64,000 nucleotides of DNA, from the NCBI GenBank assembly GCA_045110675.1, contig JBGCGJ010000020.1:1-64000 (forward strand). Direction: 5' to 3'. Shown piece by piece: positions 35,807-44,568 of this stretch. A model generated the notes under the pieces. That model saw only the letters and a program-made list of their open reading frames with translations. It was not told the origin of the DNA and ran no database searches. The stretch comes from JBALVT01 sp045110675 (GTDB taxonomy: Bacteria > Pseudomonadota > Gammaproteobacteria > Pseudomonadales > Halieaceae). Every line of letters begins with the position of its first letter. Positions within the stretch are counted from its first letter, which is position 1. The position numbers were made by a program, and so were the translations under genes.

Positions 35807-36736
35807 TTACAAAGCCGCTTCTAACTCGGGTACGGCATCAAACAAATCGGCTACGAGGCCATAATCTGCTACCTGGAAGATAGGAGCATCTTCATCTTTA
35901 TTGATGGCCACGATGACTTTCGAATCCTTCATTCCCGCCAAATGCTGAATGGCGCCGGAAATTCCAACAGCGATATAGAGATCCGGAGCGACGATCTTAC
36001 CGGTTTGTCCAACCTGCATATCATTGGGAACAAAACCTGCATCGACAGCGGCACGCGAAGCGCCGATTGCTGCACCCAGCTTGTCAGCAATACCTTCAAG
36101 CATCTTAAAGTTCTCGCCGTTTTGCATACCGCGACCACCAGAAATTACGACAGACGCCGCTGTTAGCTCAGGTCGATCGGAAACTGCAACTTCTTCACTC
36201 ACAAATGCAGAGATACCTGCATCGTGCACCGCCGCGACGGCTTCCACAGTAGCTGAACCACCCTCGGCCGCAGCTGCGTCAAACGCAGTACTGCGAACAG
36301 TCATCACCTTTTTTGAGTCGACACTTTGTACAGTCGCTATAACGTTACCGGCGTAGATCGGACGCTTAAACGTATCGGCAGATTCAACAGCAATAACATC
36401 TGAGATTTGACCCACATCCAAAAGTGCAGCAACACGAGGGGCGGTGTTTTTGCCGTTACTCGTATCTGGAGCGACAATGTTGTCATAGGCTGCGCCGACG
36501 TCTGCAATCAGCAAGCTGACATTTTCCGCCAATTGGTGAGCGTAAGCTGCGTTATCAGCAACCAGCACTTTCCCAATACCTGGAATAGCTGCAGCCTGCT
36601 CTGCCGCTGCGGCACAATCTGCACCGGCGACCAGTATGTCGATATCGGCACCCAGTGCCTGAGCAGCCGCTACTGCGTTGAGGGTAGCAGGCTTCATGCT
36701 GCTGTTGTCGTGTTCTGCAATAACCAGAGTACTCAT
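35807..36736 (-). CDS. etfA: Electron transfer flavoprotein alpha subunit
   Basis: The 309-residue subunit contains the C-terminal FAD domain with VVISGGRGMQNGENFKMLEGIADKLGAAIGASRAAVDAGFVPNDMQVGQTGKIVAPDLYIAVGISGAIQHLAGMK, the ETF-alpha signature. With EtfB it carries electrons from acyl-CoA and other dehydrogenases to ETF-QO in the cytosol. The ATG shares one base with the etfB stop (TGATG), so the subunits are translationally coupled. Cofactors expected are one FAD and one AMP per dimer. Confidence 0.97.
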   Translation of the reverse strand: MSTLVIAEHDNSSMKPATLNAVAAAQALGADIDILVAGADCAAAAEQAAAIPGIGKVLVADNAAYAHQLAENVSLLIADVGAAYDNIVAPDTSNGKNTAPRVAALLDVGQISDVIAVESADTFKRPIYAGNVIATVQSVDSKKVMTVRSTAFDAAAAEGGSATVEAVAAVHDAGISAFVSEEVAVSDRPELTAASVVISGGRGMQNGENFKMLEGIADKLGAAIGASRAAVDAGFVPNDMQVGQTGKIVAPDLYIAVGISGAIQHLAGMKDSKVIVAINKDEDAPIFQVADYGLVADLFDAVPELEAAL

Positions 36737-37485
36737 CAGATTACCTTCGCCTCGTTCTTCAGTTTATCAACCAACTGCTCTACGCTTTCAACCTTGATAC
36801 CCGCTGCTCGCTCTGCGGGTGGTTCTACGCGCAATTGTGTGAGGTGTGTTTTTACTTCCACACCAACATCCGCTGGAGAGTAAACATCCAACTGCTTCTT
36901 TTTCGCCTTCATAATGTTCGGCAGAGAAGCATAACGTGGTTCGTTCAGACGCAAATCCGTGGTGACAATCGCCGGGAGATTCAGACTGATGGTTTGCATT
37001 CCCGCGTCGACTTCTCGAGTGACAGAAAGCTTGTCACCTTCTACCTTGATTTCTGAGGCAAAAGTGCCTTGGGGCATGTTGGCGAGAGCGCCCAGCATTT
37101 GGCCAGTTTGATTGTTGTCGCCATCAATAGATTGTTTTCCTAGAATAACCAATTGAGGCTCTTCCTTATCCACGACACCCTTTAGCATCTTAGCGACAAC
37201 CAAAGGCTCTACAGCTCCTTCTGTCTCGACTTGGATACCGCGGTCAGCACCCAAGGCGAGTGCCGTACGGATTTGTTCCTGGCAGGCCTTGGGGCCAATA
37301 GAAACCGCAATAACTTCAGTGGCAACGCCCGCTTCTTTCAAGCGCACGGCTTCTTCCACCGCGATTTCACAAAACGGATTGATGGACATTTTGACGTTGT
37401 TCAGATCAACATCACTGCCATCGCCTTTGGCGCGAACTTTAACGTTGTAATCGACAACGCGCTTTACAGCAACAAGAACCTTCAT
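36736..37485 (-). CDS. etfB: Electron transfer flavoprotein beta subunit
   Basis: Start at ATG 37485 gives the typical MKVLVAVKRVVDYNVKVR beginning and 249 residues; the frame extends to 37503 but those six residues are extra. VKMSINPFCEIAVEEAVRLKE and LVILGKQSIDGDNNQTGQMLGALANMPQGTFAS are the ETF-beta signatures, and the latter includes the AMP-binding loop. The recognition-loop region RYASLPNIMKAKKKQ contacts dehydrogenases. It is the first gene of the etfBA pair and diverges from the ETF-QO gene. Confidence 0.97.
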   Translation of the reverse strand: MKVLVAVKRVVDYNVKVRAKGDGSDVDLNNVKMSINPFCEIAVEEAVRLKEAGVATEVIAVSIGPKACQEQIRTALALGADRGIQVETEGAVEPLVVAKMLKGVVDKEEPQLVILGKQSIDGDNNQTGQMLGALANMPQGTFASEIKVEGDKLSVTREVDAGMQTISLNLPAIVTTDLRLNEPRYASLPNIMKAKKKQLDVYSPADVGVEVKTHLTQLRVEPPAERAAGIKVESVEQLVDKLKNEAKVI

Positions 37486-37663
37486 GGATTCTCCATAGGT
37501 CAATTAAGGTGAGTTTGAAGGAGTCAGGCACGAATACTCGGCCCTATCCGCATAATTCGGGCGGGTATGTTGCCTATAAACAGCTCCTAGGTCAATAGCC
37601 ATAGCCGACAGCGCAATGGTCGAAATCAGACACCGCAGCGATATCGGATATCAATGGGATTTA

Positions 37664-37692
37664 TAGTTTTTTATTGTTGAAAATTATATACT
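37664..37692 (+). promoter_or_regulatory. Candidate promoter for ETF-QO
   Basis: TATACT at 37687-37692 is a good -10 element in an AT-rich stretch, about 67 bases before the GTG start. The -35 at the 17-base position (TAGTTT) is poor. A nearby tandem GATATC-G-GATATC at about 37640-37652 might be an operator. The assignment is weak. Confidence 0.3.
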
Positions 37693-37758
37693 TGCGCTCC
37701 TTACCTGTCCCGGCGTGCCTCGCTGCGGGCCATCTACCGAGAACAAGAGGATATAGCT

Positions 37759-39402
37759 GTGGAACGTGAGTCAATGGAGTTCGATGTTGTGATAGTGGGC
37801 GCAGGCCCTGCCGGCCTTTCTACGGCCTGTCATCTTATGCAACTGGCCCAGAAGAATGAGCGCGAAATCACCATTTGCGTCGTTGAAAAGGGCTCTGAAG
37901 TGGGTGCCCATATCCTATCCGGCGCGGTCATGGACCCAAAGGCGATCAACGAATTGTTTCCCGATTGGAAGGAGCGCGGAGCGCCCTTGAACGTTGAGGT
38001 GAGCGAGGACAAGGTCATGCTCATGCGAAACCAGTCAAGTTCTATAAGCGTACCTCTCATTTTTACACCAGGTTTTCACAATCATGGTAACTATGTTATC
38101 AGTCTGGGCAACGTCTGCCGTTGGCTAGCCGAACAGGCTGAAGAAATGGGGGTAGAAATCTATCCCGGTTTTGCCGCTGCTGAGGTTTTGTATCACGAAG
38201 ATGGTTCGGTAAAAGGTATCGCCACCGGCGATATGGGCGTAAGCGCCTCAGGAGAGCACAAGGACAGTTACATGCAGGGTATGGAACTGCATGGCAAATA
38301 CACGGTATTTGCCGAGGGCTGCCGTGGCCATCTCGGGAAGCAGCTCATCGAAAAATTCAATCTGGATGAGGGCTGCGACCCACAGCACTACGGCATTGGG
38401 TTTAAAGAGATTTGGGAAATCGATCCCGCCAAACACAAGCCCGGCCTGGTTGTGCATACCACGGGCTGGCCCGCGGCCAAGGGTACGGCATCGGGAAGCT
38501 ACCTCTATCATGGTGAGGACAATCAAATCGCCATTGGCTATGTGGTGCCACTGAGCTACGAAAATCCTCATTTATCACCTTTTGATGAGTTTCAGCAGTG
38601 GAAGCACCACGAGAAGATTAAGTCTTACCTCGACGGCGGAAAGCGTATTGCCTATGGCGCCAGAGCTATTATCAAGGGCGGACCCCAGTCGCGACCCAAG
38701 ATGAGTTTCCCAGGTGGCCTGCTTATTGGAGACGATGCTGGAACGCTGAACTTTGCTCGCATCAAGGGCAGTCACACGGCAATGAAGTCCGGTATGCTGG
38801 CCGGTGAGTCACTGTACGAAGCGCTCAGCAAAGATAAGGCTGGCGGTGACCTTACCGACTACGCAAACAAGTTCGACGCATCCTGGCTCAATGACGAGCT
38901 GCAAAGGTGGCGTAACTTCGGCCCACTTCTGCACAAGTTTGGCAGCTATGTGGGAGCCGCTCTGGCATTTATCGATCAGGGAATTCTGATGGGTAAGCTA
39001 CCGATCACCCTACGCGATACAACTCCAGATCACGCGACACTCAAACTGGCGGCTGATATGCCAAAAATCGAGTATCCAAAACCTGATGGCGTGATCAGTT
39101 TCGACAAACTGTCCTCGGTATTTCTTTCAAATACCAATCATGAAGAAGATCAGCCCTGCCATTTGACATTAATCGACCCCGATGTGCCGATGGACAAAAA
39201 CCTGCCAATGTACGATGAGCCCGCTCAGCGTTACTGTCCAGCGGGCGTCTATGAGATCGTAGACGATGAGCAAGGTAGGCGATTCCAGATTAACAGTCAG
39301 AACTGTGTACATTGCAAGACCTGCGACATCAAAGACCCGGCCCAGAACATAGTCTGGGTCACTCCCGAGGGGTTTGGCGGGCCAACCTACCCAAATATGT
39401 AA
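37759..39402 (+). CDS. Electron transfer flavoprotein-ubiquinone oxidoreductase
   Basis: The 547-residue enzyme passes electrons from reduced ETF to ubiquinone at the inner membrane. The FAD-binding VVIVGAGPAGLSTA is near the N-terminus. GAHILSGAVMDPKAINELFPDW, RPKMSFPGGLLIGDDAGTLN and IKGSHTAMKSGMLAGES are ETF-QO motifs. The C-terminal 4Fe-4S domain has its cysteines in RYCPAGVYE and NCVHCKTCDIKDP. It starts with GTG (or with ATG six codons in). It is divergent from etfBA and completes that route of fatty- and amino-acid oxidation. Confidence 0.97.
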   Translation: MERESMEFDVVIVGAGPAGLSTACHLMQLAQKNEREITICVVEKGSEVGAHILSGAVMDPKAINELFPDWKERGAPLNVEVSEDKVMLMRNQSSSISVPLIFTPGFHNHGNYVISLGNVCRWLAEQAEEMGVEIYPGFAAAEVLYHEDGSVKGIATGDMGVSASGEHKDSYMQGMELHGKYTVFAEGCRGHLGKQLIEKFNLDEGCDPQHYGIGFKEIWEIDPAKHKPGLVVHTTGWPAAKGTASGSYLYHGEDNQIAIGYVVPLSYENPHLSPFDEFQQWKHHEKIKSYLDGGKRIAYGARAIIKGGPQSRPKMSFPGGLLIGDDAGTLNFARIKGSHTAMKSGMLAGESLYEALSKDKAGGDLTDYANKFDASWLNDELQRWRNFGPLLHKFGSYVGAALAFIDQGILMGKLPITLRDTTPDHATLKLAADMPKIEYPKPDGVISFDKLSSVFLSNTNHEEDQPCHLTLIDPDVPMDKNLPMYDEPAQRYCPAGVYEIVDDEQGRRFQINSQNCVHCKTCDIKDPAQNIVWVTPEGFGGPTYPNM

Positions 39403-39484
39403 ACGGTTTTTTGAAGGCGGCGAATCTTAAACAATGGATCGTCGCCCAGCCTTTTGCTACGTTTATGCGCTGGCACTATTTGAC

Positions 39485-40018
39485 TTAAGCTTCGAGCGGA
39501 AAGATTTCTCCCGCGCTAACAATGCAAGCCCTGCCCTGTTTTTGTTCCGACATTTCAACCAAGCGATACCACGCGCTGCGTGCGAACAGTGCTGTAAGCC
39601 CATGGTTTAGTTGCACAGCGGCAATATGGTCATGCGCCTCCTCCAGATAAAGCCTATGGTGTGCACCGAGGTGTAGCTTCTTACGTGTATTGAGTGTCAC
39701 TTCGATCACGGTTTCTGACGTGCCCAGTTCCTGTCTATCAACATCGACAACAATAAGCGGCAAAGCGTCAACCTGGATACGCCACTTCTCCCCCGGTGTG
39801 ACCAGGTAGTACTCCAGGTCATCTTCCCTGCGCAATATACTGGCGAATAAACGTACGATTGCATCCCGTTTAATCTCAACGCCTTCGTGTATCCAGCGGC
39901 CTGCTTTATCAATCCGAATATCGATGTCACCCGATAGCGGCGGATTCCACAAGTGCAGTGGGGGAGATTCGAAGTTGCGACCCACTTTTTTCTTTATTGA
40001 ATCGAGTTGGTCATTCAT
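39485..40018 (-). CDS. DUF1285 family protein
   Basis: A 177-residue cytosolic protein with the DUF1285 pattern: PPLHLWNPPLSGDIDIRIDKAGRWIHEGVEIKRDAIVRLFASILRREDD, then YYLVTPGEKWRIQVDALPLIVVDVDR. Members are mainly beta and their function is unknown. The N-terminal region is short and basic. It converges with ETF-QO and diverges from the YiiX-like gene. I see no operon partner. Confidence 0.88.
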   Translation of the reverse strand: MNDQLDSIKKKVGRNFESPPLHLWNPPLSGDIDIRIDKAGRWIHEGVEIKRDAIVRLFASILRREDDLEYYLVTPGEKWRIQVDALPLIVVDVDRQELGTSETVIEVTLNTRKKLHLGAHHRLYLEEAHDHIAAVQLNHGLTALFARSAWYRLVEMSEQKQGRACIVSAGEIFPLEA

Positions 40019-40100
40019 GCGCTTGCCTCTAGCGTCGGAGCCGAGTGTGGGTTATAAAATGGTATGCCCCATCTATCCATAAACATTAGACAATTTCCAC

Positions 40101-40955
40101 ATGATTAATCTAATTCGCAACGCGATAGTAATTTGGCTAAAGCGCCAGAAGCCGCTACCCGAAACCCCGATGAGTGACTTCCAAAGATTGTGCACTGAAA
40201 TAAAGCCCTGCGACGTCATTTTGGTGGAAGGGCGTTCGAGGGTCAGTGAAGTGATAAAACTGATAACGCAAAGTTCCTGGTCCCATGCAGCACTTTACAT
40301 TGGCCGCATTGATCAAATTAAAGATTTGAACGTTCGAAATAGGGTGGCCGAATATTATCATGGAGATCCGGCGCTACCGCTCATCATTGAAAGCGAGCTG
40401 GGGCTGGGAACAGTCGTTCGTGCGCTAAATATTTACGAACGCGAGCACTTGAGAATTTGCCGTCCGCGAGAACTCAGGCTCTCTGACACTGACAAGGTTC
40501 TCGCCTTTAGCACCGGCAAACTGGGCTCAGCCTATAACGTTAGGCAAGTTTTCGACCTCGCACGTTTTTTGTTTCCCTGGTTCATTCTACCTAGAAGATG
40601 GCGTTCTTCCCTCTTCAGTACTCGCCCCGGTAAAAGCACTCAAACCGTTTGCTCAACTATGATCGCCGAGGCGTTCGGGAGTGTTCAGTTCCCTATTCTG
40701 CCACTGGTGAAACGAGTAGAGAACAACCAGCTTCGCCTGTTTATGCGCAATCCTAAATTGTGCACACCGAGAGATTTCGACTACTCACCGTACTTCGATA
40801 TCATCAAATACCCCTTCCTCAGCGTTGCCCAATATACTGAGCAACGGCTTCGGCCCTGGGATGGGGAAATTGCACTTAGCGAGGAAGAGAGAAAAATGTA
40901 CGTGGTATCTGAGTCCAGCGCGGAATCAAAAATCGCACTTTCAGCTGAAGCTTAG
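40101..40955 (+). CDS. YiiX/DUF830-like permuted papain-fold protein
   Basis: The 284-residue protein shows the circularly permuted NlpC/P60-like catalytic order. His62 in SWSHAALYIG comes first, an acidic residue follows in IIESELGLGTV (about 97), and the nucleophile Cys184 in TVCSTMIAEAF comes last. This is the YiiX/YebB pattern of lipid or peptide hydrolases. The N-terminus has a short hydrophobic and basic stretch (LIRNAIVIWLKRQK), which may attach it to the membrane; there is no clear signal peptide. The substrate is unknown. It is convergent with serA. Confidence 0.8.
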   Translation: MINLIRNAIVIWLKRQKPLPETPMSDFQRLCTEIKPCDVILVEGRSRVSEVIKLITQSSWSHAALYIGRIDQIKDLNVRNRVAEYYHGDPALPLIIESELGLGTVVRALNIYEREHLRICRPRELRLSDTDKVLAFSTGKLGSAYNVRQVFDLARFLFPWFILPRRWRSSLFSTRPGKSTQTVCSTMIAEAFGSVQFPILPLVKRVENNQLRLFMRNPKLCTPRDFDYSPYFDIIKYPFLSVAQYTEQRLRPWDGEIALSEEERKMYVVSESSAESKIALSAEA

Positions 40956-40966
40956 ATTAAAGTTCT

Positions 40967-42142
40967 CTAGGCAATCAACCTGACATTGACCACGCCATCC
41001 AAGGCACGCATTTGATTGAGAAGCTCATCGCCGGGTTCACTGGCAACGTCGATCAAGTTGTAGGCAACCTCTTCCCGACTCTTGTTGAGCATATCTATGA
41101 CATTAATATTAGCGTCTGCAAGAATGGAAAGAACACTGCCGAGTATTCGTGGCACATTTTCATTGGTAATACTCAGGCGAAAGCCACCGACGCGATCGAG
41201 TTGCAGTTGGGGGAAATTGACGGAGTTGCGAATGTTACCGTTTTCCAGGAAATCTCTAATTTGATCCGCTGCCATAATGGCGCAATTTTCTTCCGCCTCC
41301 TCAGTGCTTGCACCGATGTGCGGCATAAGAATCACATCATCACGACCAATTAACTCGGGTGCGGGAAAATCGGTAATGTATTGTCGAAGTCCGCCATTCT
41401 CGAGAGATTCTCTTACAGATTCATTGTCCACAATTTCCTTTCGCGCAAAATTGAGAAGGCAAGTTCCGGGTTTTACACCTCGCAATAACTCAGCATTGAC
41501 CAGACCCCGAGTCGAATCTAGAACAGGAAGGTGCAGACTAATGAAATCACAGCGAGCAAATAGAGCGGCAATGGCATCAGCTTTTTGCACTTTACTGGAC
41601 AATCTCCAGGCCGCTTCAACCGAAAGCGCAGGATCGTAACCTACGACTTCCATTCCAAATGTCAATGCCATCTCAGCGACAAGGGAACCAATAGCGCCCA
41701 AGCCGACGACACCCAGTGTCTTACCAACCAGCTCACTGCCTTTAAACTGTTTCTTTTGAGCCTCCAACAACTTGTTCAGCTCTGCTTCATCTTGCATATC
41801 ACTGAGAGTCTGTACATAGGCAATACCATCGACAATTCCCCGCGAGCCTAGCAACAAGCCCGCCGCGACCAGCTCTTTCACCGCGTTCGCGTTGGCACCA
41901 GGGGAGTTGAAAACAGGGATTCCCCGTTTGCTACAGGCATCTACAGGGATATTGTTGGTGCCCGCCCCGGCTCGCCCTATGGCGAGTACCGAGTCCGCAA
42001 TATCCTCAGACTTCAATTTGTGACTGCGCAGAAAAATGGCATCGGGTGTAGAAAACTCACTGGCTATTTCGTATTGCTCTCGCGGGAGACGCTCCAGACC
42101 CTTGATAGAAATCTGATTGAGCGTTAAAACCTTGGAAACCAT
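40967..42142 (-). CDS. serA: D-3-phosphoglycerate dehydrogenase with ACT domain
   Basis: The 391-residue protein is a D-2-hydroxyacid dehydrogenase. The NAD-binding GVVGLGAIGSLVAEMALTFGMEVVGYDP is near residues 144-171. The catalytic pattern has Arg in NFARKEIVD, a Glu downstream and His in MPHIGASTEEAEENCA. The C-terminal ~75 residues form an ACT domain (RLSITNENVPRILGSVLSILADANINVIDMLNKSR), the serine-feedback site. It oxidises 3-phosphoglycerate in serine synthesis. The N-terminus is shorter and more divergent than in E. coli SerA, as in many Pseudomonas-type paralogues. It follows ppiD on the same strand after 22 bases. Confidence 0.9.
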   Translation of the reverse strand: MVSKVLTLNQISIKGLERLPREQYEIASEFSTPDAIFLRSHKLKSEDIADSVLAIGRAGAGTNNIPVDACSKRGIPVFNSPGANANAVKELVAAGLLLGSRGIVDGIAYVQTLSDMQDEAELNKLLEAQKKQFKGSELVGKTLGVVGLGAIGSLVAEMALTFGMEVVGYDPALSVEAAWRLSSKVQKADAIAALFARCDFISLHLPVLDSTRGLVNAELLRGVKPGTCLLNFARKEIVDNESVRESLENGGLRQYITDFPAPELIGRDDVILMPHIGASTEEAEENCAIMAADQIRDFLENGNIRNSVNFPQLQLDRVGGFRLSITNENVPRILGSVLSILADANINVIDMLNKSREEVAYNLIDVASEPGDELLNQMRALDGVVNVRLIA

Positions 42143-42164
42143 GCTGACCTCAAATAGTCTTAAA

Positions 42165-44045
42165 TTAAAGAACCGTGATATCGGCTCTTTCGCGCGCTCC
42201 GCGCTGAAACTCGGTGTTTGCCATACCCGCGAACTCGGCCTTCACCTGATTGCTGAGCTCTGCTTTTTGCGCGGGGCGCAAAGCGCTCAGGTCACCTGCC
42301 GTTATTCTCGCAAGCTCAAGCACAGTTACATCACCTTCAGAGTCCAATACATAGTCGAATACCGAACCTCCGGGAGTTGGTTGTGGCAATTCAAAGGCCC
42401 GTTCTAATACAGTGCGAGGGACTACCGTGCTTCCCCGATAGGCGGCAAGCTCGACCTGCCAATCGTAGCCATTGTCATTCGCGTAGCTTTCAAGCGAAGT
42501 CCCTTGACTAAGTGTCGCGACGGCAGACTCTGCGGCTTCAATGATTGCGCGGCGTGCGGCATCGCGAGAAATACTCGAAACAATTGTAGATCTTACCGAT
42601 TCAAGTGACTTTGGCTCGGGCTCTCTGTGAGTACTAATACTCAGCGCGACAAAAGTATCACCGGGCAGCTCAATAACGTCGCTGTTGTGCCTCTCGAGCA
42701 AAACCTCATCAGAAAACGCGGCTGTTGAAAGCGCGGTATAAGAGAACAGTCCTTCTTGCGGTGAACGTGAAATAGATTTTGCCTGCTTGACCTCAAGACC
42801 AAGTTCGGCGGCAGGCGCTGTCAAATCCTCGGCATTGAATGCCAAGTCTTTAAGTTTTTCAACGACGGTGGCGAGCTCCCGTCTCGCTTCCAATGTTTGG
42901 ACTCGATCTTCCAATTCCGCCCGCAACTCCTCAAGCGCAGGCATCTCACCGTCGCGTTGCTCGATCAACTTGATTAGATGAATGCCAGCATCACTTTCAA
43001 CAGGTTCTGAAACAGCGCCGACTGCAAGTGAGGCGATCGCTGATTCCAGTTCTTCTGGGAAAGAATCTCCCTGAGTAAAACCAAGATCACCTCCGTAAGT
43101 GGCGGAACCGACATCGTCTGATGCGGCCTTTGCAACTTCGGCAAAATCTGCTCCCGAGGCAAGCTGCTCCTGCACACCCTGAACCCTGATTTGCAGAGCT
43201 TCGTCGCTTTCGTCTTCGCCTTGTTCGAATAGGATATGGGAAACTCGGCTCTCCGTTTTATGCTGATAGTTTTCCTTTTCCAATTCGTATTGTTCGAGAA
43301 TGACGGCTTCTTCTACCGGTTTTCGAAACGCCTCAAGTGTCAGTTCTATATAGTCCAGGTCGACCGTTTCCTCGGTTTGGAACTGTGACTGATTATCCTG
43401 ATAGTACTGCTCCACTTCCTCATCGGTAACCTCCACCGAGGTGGAGAACTTGTCAGCCGGCATGGTCAAGAATCTAACGTCACGGCTTTCGGCAGCGTAA
43501 ACCGCGTTGAGCTTCAGTTCAGCTGCAGTTGTGAAATCGCTGCCCGCGAGTCCACTAGTAAGTTGTGACAGCAGAAGATCCTGCGCGATACCTCGCTTAA
43601 ATGAAGCGGGAGTAAACCCCGCATTGGACAGAAGGCTCTTGTACATTTCAGGAGAGAACGTTCCATTAATTTGGAAATCTTCCATGCTGCTTACGAGAGA
43701 ACCTATCTGACGATCAGAGACGGCAAGGTCAAAATCCTGCGCCGCCTGTAGCTGGAGCTTCTTGGCAATTACCGTCTCCAAAGCCCTCGCTCTCAAGCGA
43801 TCGTCTTCAAGCAAGGTCGGGTCCAGCTCATCACCCATTGCCGCAATCATTCGGCGCTTCAGAACATTTAACTCCTGGAGGACCTCATCTGGAGACACGT
43901 CTTCGCCATTCACTTCGGCTATACCACCGCCGCTTCCCCCTACTAGAATCGACTCTATGCCAAAAATGGAAAAAGAAATAACAATGAGGCCAATCACTAT
44001 TTTTGCTGTGGTTCCCTTGGTGCTTTTACGTATGTCCTGGAGCAT
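42165..44045 (-). CDS. ppiD: Periplasmic chaperone / peptidyl-prolyl isomerase PpiD
   Basis: The 626-residue protein has the PpiD layout: a cytosolic N-terminus MLQDIRKSTKGTTAKIVIGLIVISF with one membrane helix, an SurA-like N-terminal chaperone region, a parvulin domain at about 262-355 (SRVSHILFEQ, ATYGGDLGF, GDSFPEELESAIASLAVGAVSEPVESDAGIHLIKL) and a long C-terminal chaperone part. It works beside the Sec translocon on newly exported proteins. Its place after hupB and lon is the conserved one. A strong terminator ends only 23 bases before its ATG, so it probably needs its own promoter or read-through. Confidence 0.95.
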   Translation of the reverse strand: MLQDIRKSTKGTTAKIVIGLIVISFSIFGIESILVGGSGGGIAEVNGEDVSPDEVLQELNVLKRRMIAAMGDELDPTLLEDDRLRARALETVIAKKLQLQAAQDFDLAVSDRQIGSLVSSMEDFQINGTFSPEMYKSLLSNAGFTPASFKRGIAQDLLLSQLTSGLAGSDFTTAAELKLNAVYAAESRDVRFLTMPADKFSTSVEVTDEEVEQYYQDNQSQFQTEETVDLDYIELTLEAFRKPVEEAVILEQYELEKENYQHKTESRVSHILFEQGEDESDEALQIRVQGVQEQLASGADFAEVAKAASDDVGSATYGGDLGFTQGDSFPEELESAIASLAVGAVSEPVESDAGIHLIKLIEQRDGEMPALEELRAELEDRVQTLEARRELATVVEKLKDLAFNAEDLTAPAAELGLEVKQAKSISRSPQEGLFSYTALSTAAFSDEVLLERHNSDVIELPGDTFVALSISTHREPEPKSLESVRSTIVSSISRDAARRAIIEAAESAVATLSQGTSLESYANDNGYDWQVELAAYRGSTVVPRTVLERAFELPQPTPGGSVFDYVLDSEGDVTVLELARITAGDLSALRPAQKAELSNQVKAEFAGMANTEFQRGARERADITVL

Positions 44046-44068
44046 GGAGGAAATTTCCGTCAGTTTCT

Positions 44069-44098
44069 AAAAAAAAAGCGCACTATAAAATAGTACGC
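44069..44098 (-). terminator. Strong intrinsic terminator between hupB and ppiD
   Basis: A 9-bp stem with one G-U pair (44090-44098 with 44078-44086, loop of three) is followed on the minus strand by nine T. It lies about 80 bases after the hupB stop and ends 23 bases before the ppiD ATG. Confidence 0.88.
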
Positions 44099-44176
44099 CT
44101 TCTATACACTACTGTGACGCCGATATGCTAAGCGTGATTTACAATCTGAACCGCAATCGGAGACAGATAATTAGAT

Positions 44177-44452
44177 TTAGCTGTTAACCGCATCTTTAAG
44201 CGCTTTACCCGCTTTAAAACTAGGAACTGTGGCCGCTTTAATCTGAATCTCTGCACCTGTCTGCGGGTTTCGGCCAGTTCTTGCTGCGCGTTCTTTTACC
44301 GCGAACGTACCGAATCCAACCAGAGCAACTGAATCGCCTGATTTTAGAGCGCCGGTAATAGAATCGACTACTGCATCTAGCGCACGCCCGGCAGAAGCTT
44401 TTGGAAGATCGGCAGCTGCAGCTATTGCGTCTATGAGTTCTGTTTTATTCAC
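44177..44452 (-). CDS. hupB: DNA-binding protein HU-beta
   Basis: I chose the GTG at 44452, which gives 91 residues starting (V/M)NKTELIDAIA, the usual HU start. The longer frame begins at a GTG (44461) that lies inside the Shine-Dalgarno AAGGTG, so it cannot be used. The DNA-binding arm VGFGTFAVKERAARTGRNPQTGAEI and the C-terminal VPSFKAGKALKDAV are canonical. HU compacts and bends DNA as a dimer. The gene sits between lon and ppiD, as in Pseudomonas and E. coli. Confidence 0.95.
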   Translation of the reverse strand: MNKTELIDAIAAAADLPKASAGRALDAVVDSITGALKSGDSVALVGFGTFAVKERAARTGRNPQTGAEIQIKAATVPSFKAGKALKDAVNS

Positions 44453-44568
44453 ACTTATCACCTTAAATGTATGTCGTGGAGTTGTATGTTTGGTGTACTA
44501 AATACCCTAGCATTTAGAGGGTCGACTTTATACCACAGCTTAGATGGGGGTCAATGAATACGCTGTTT

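Noticed and set aside
37640..37652. Tandem GATATC-G-GATATC upstream of ETF-QO as an operator
   Set aside because: It is short, AT-rich and matches no known regulator; chance cannot be excluded.
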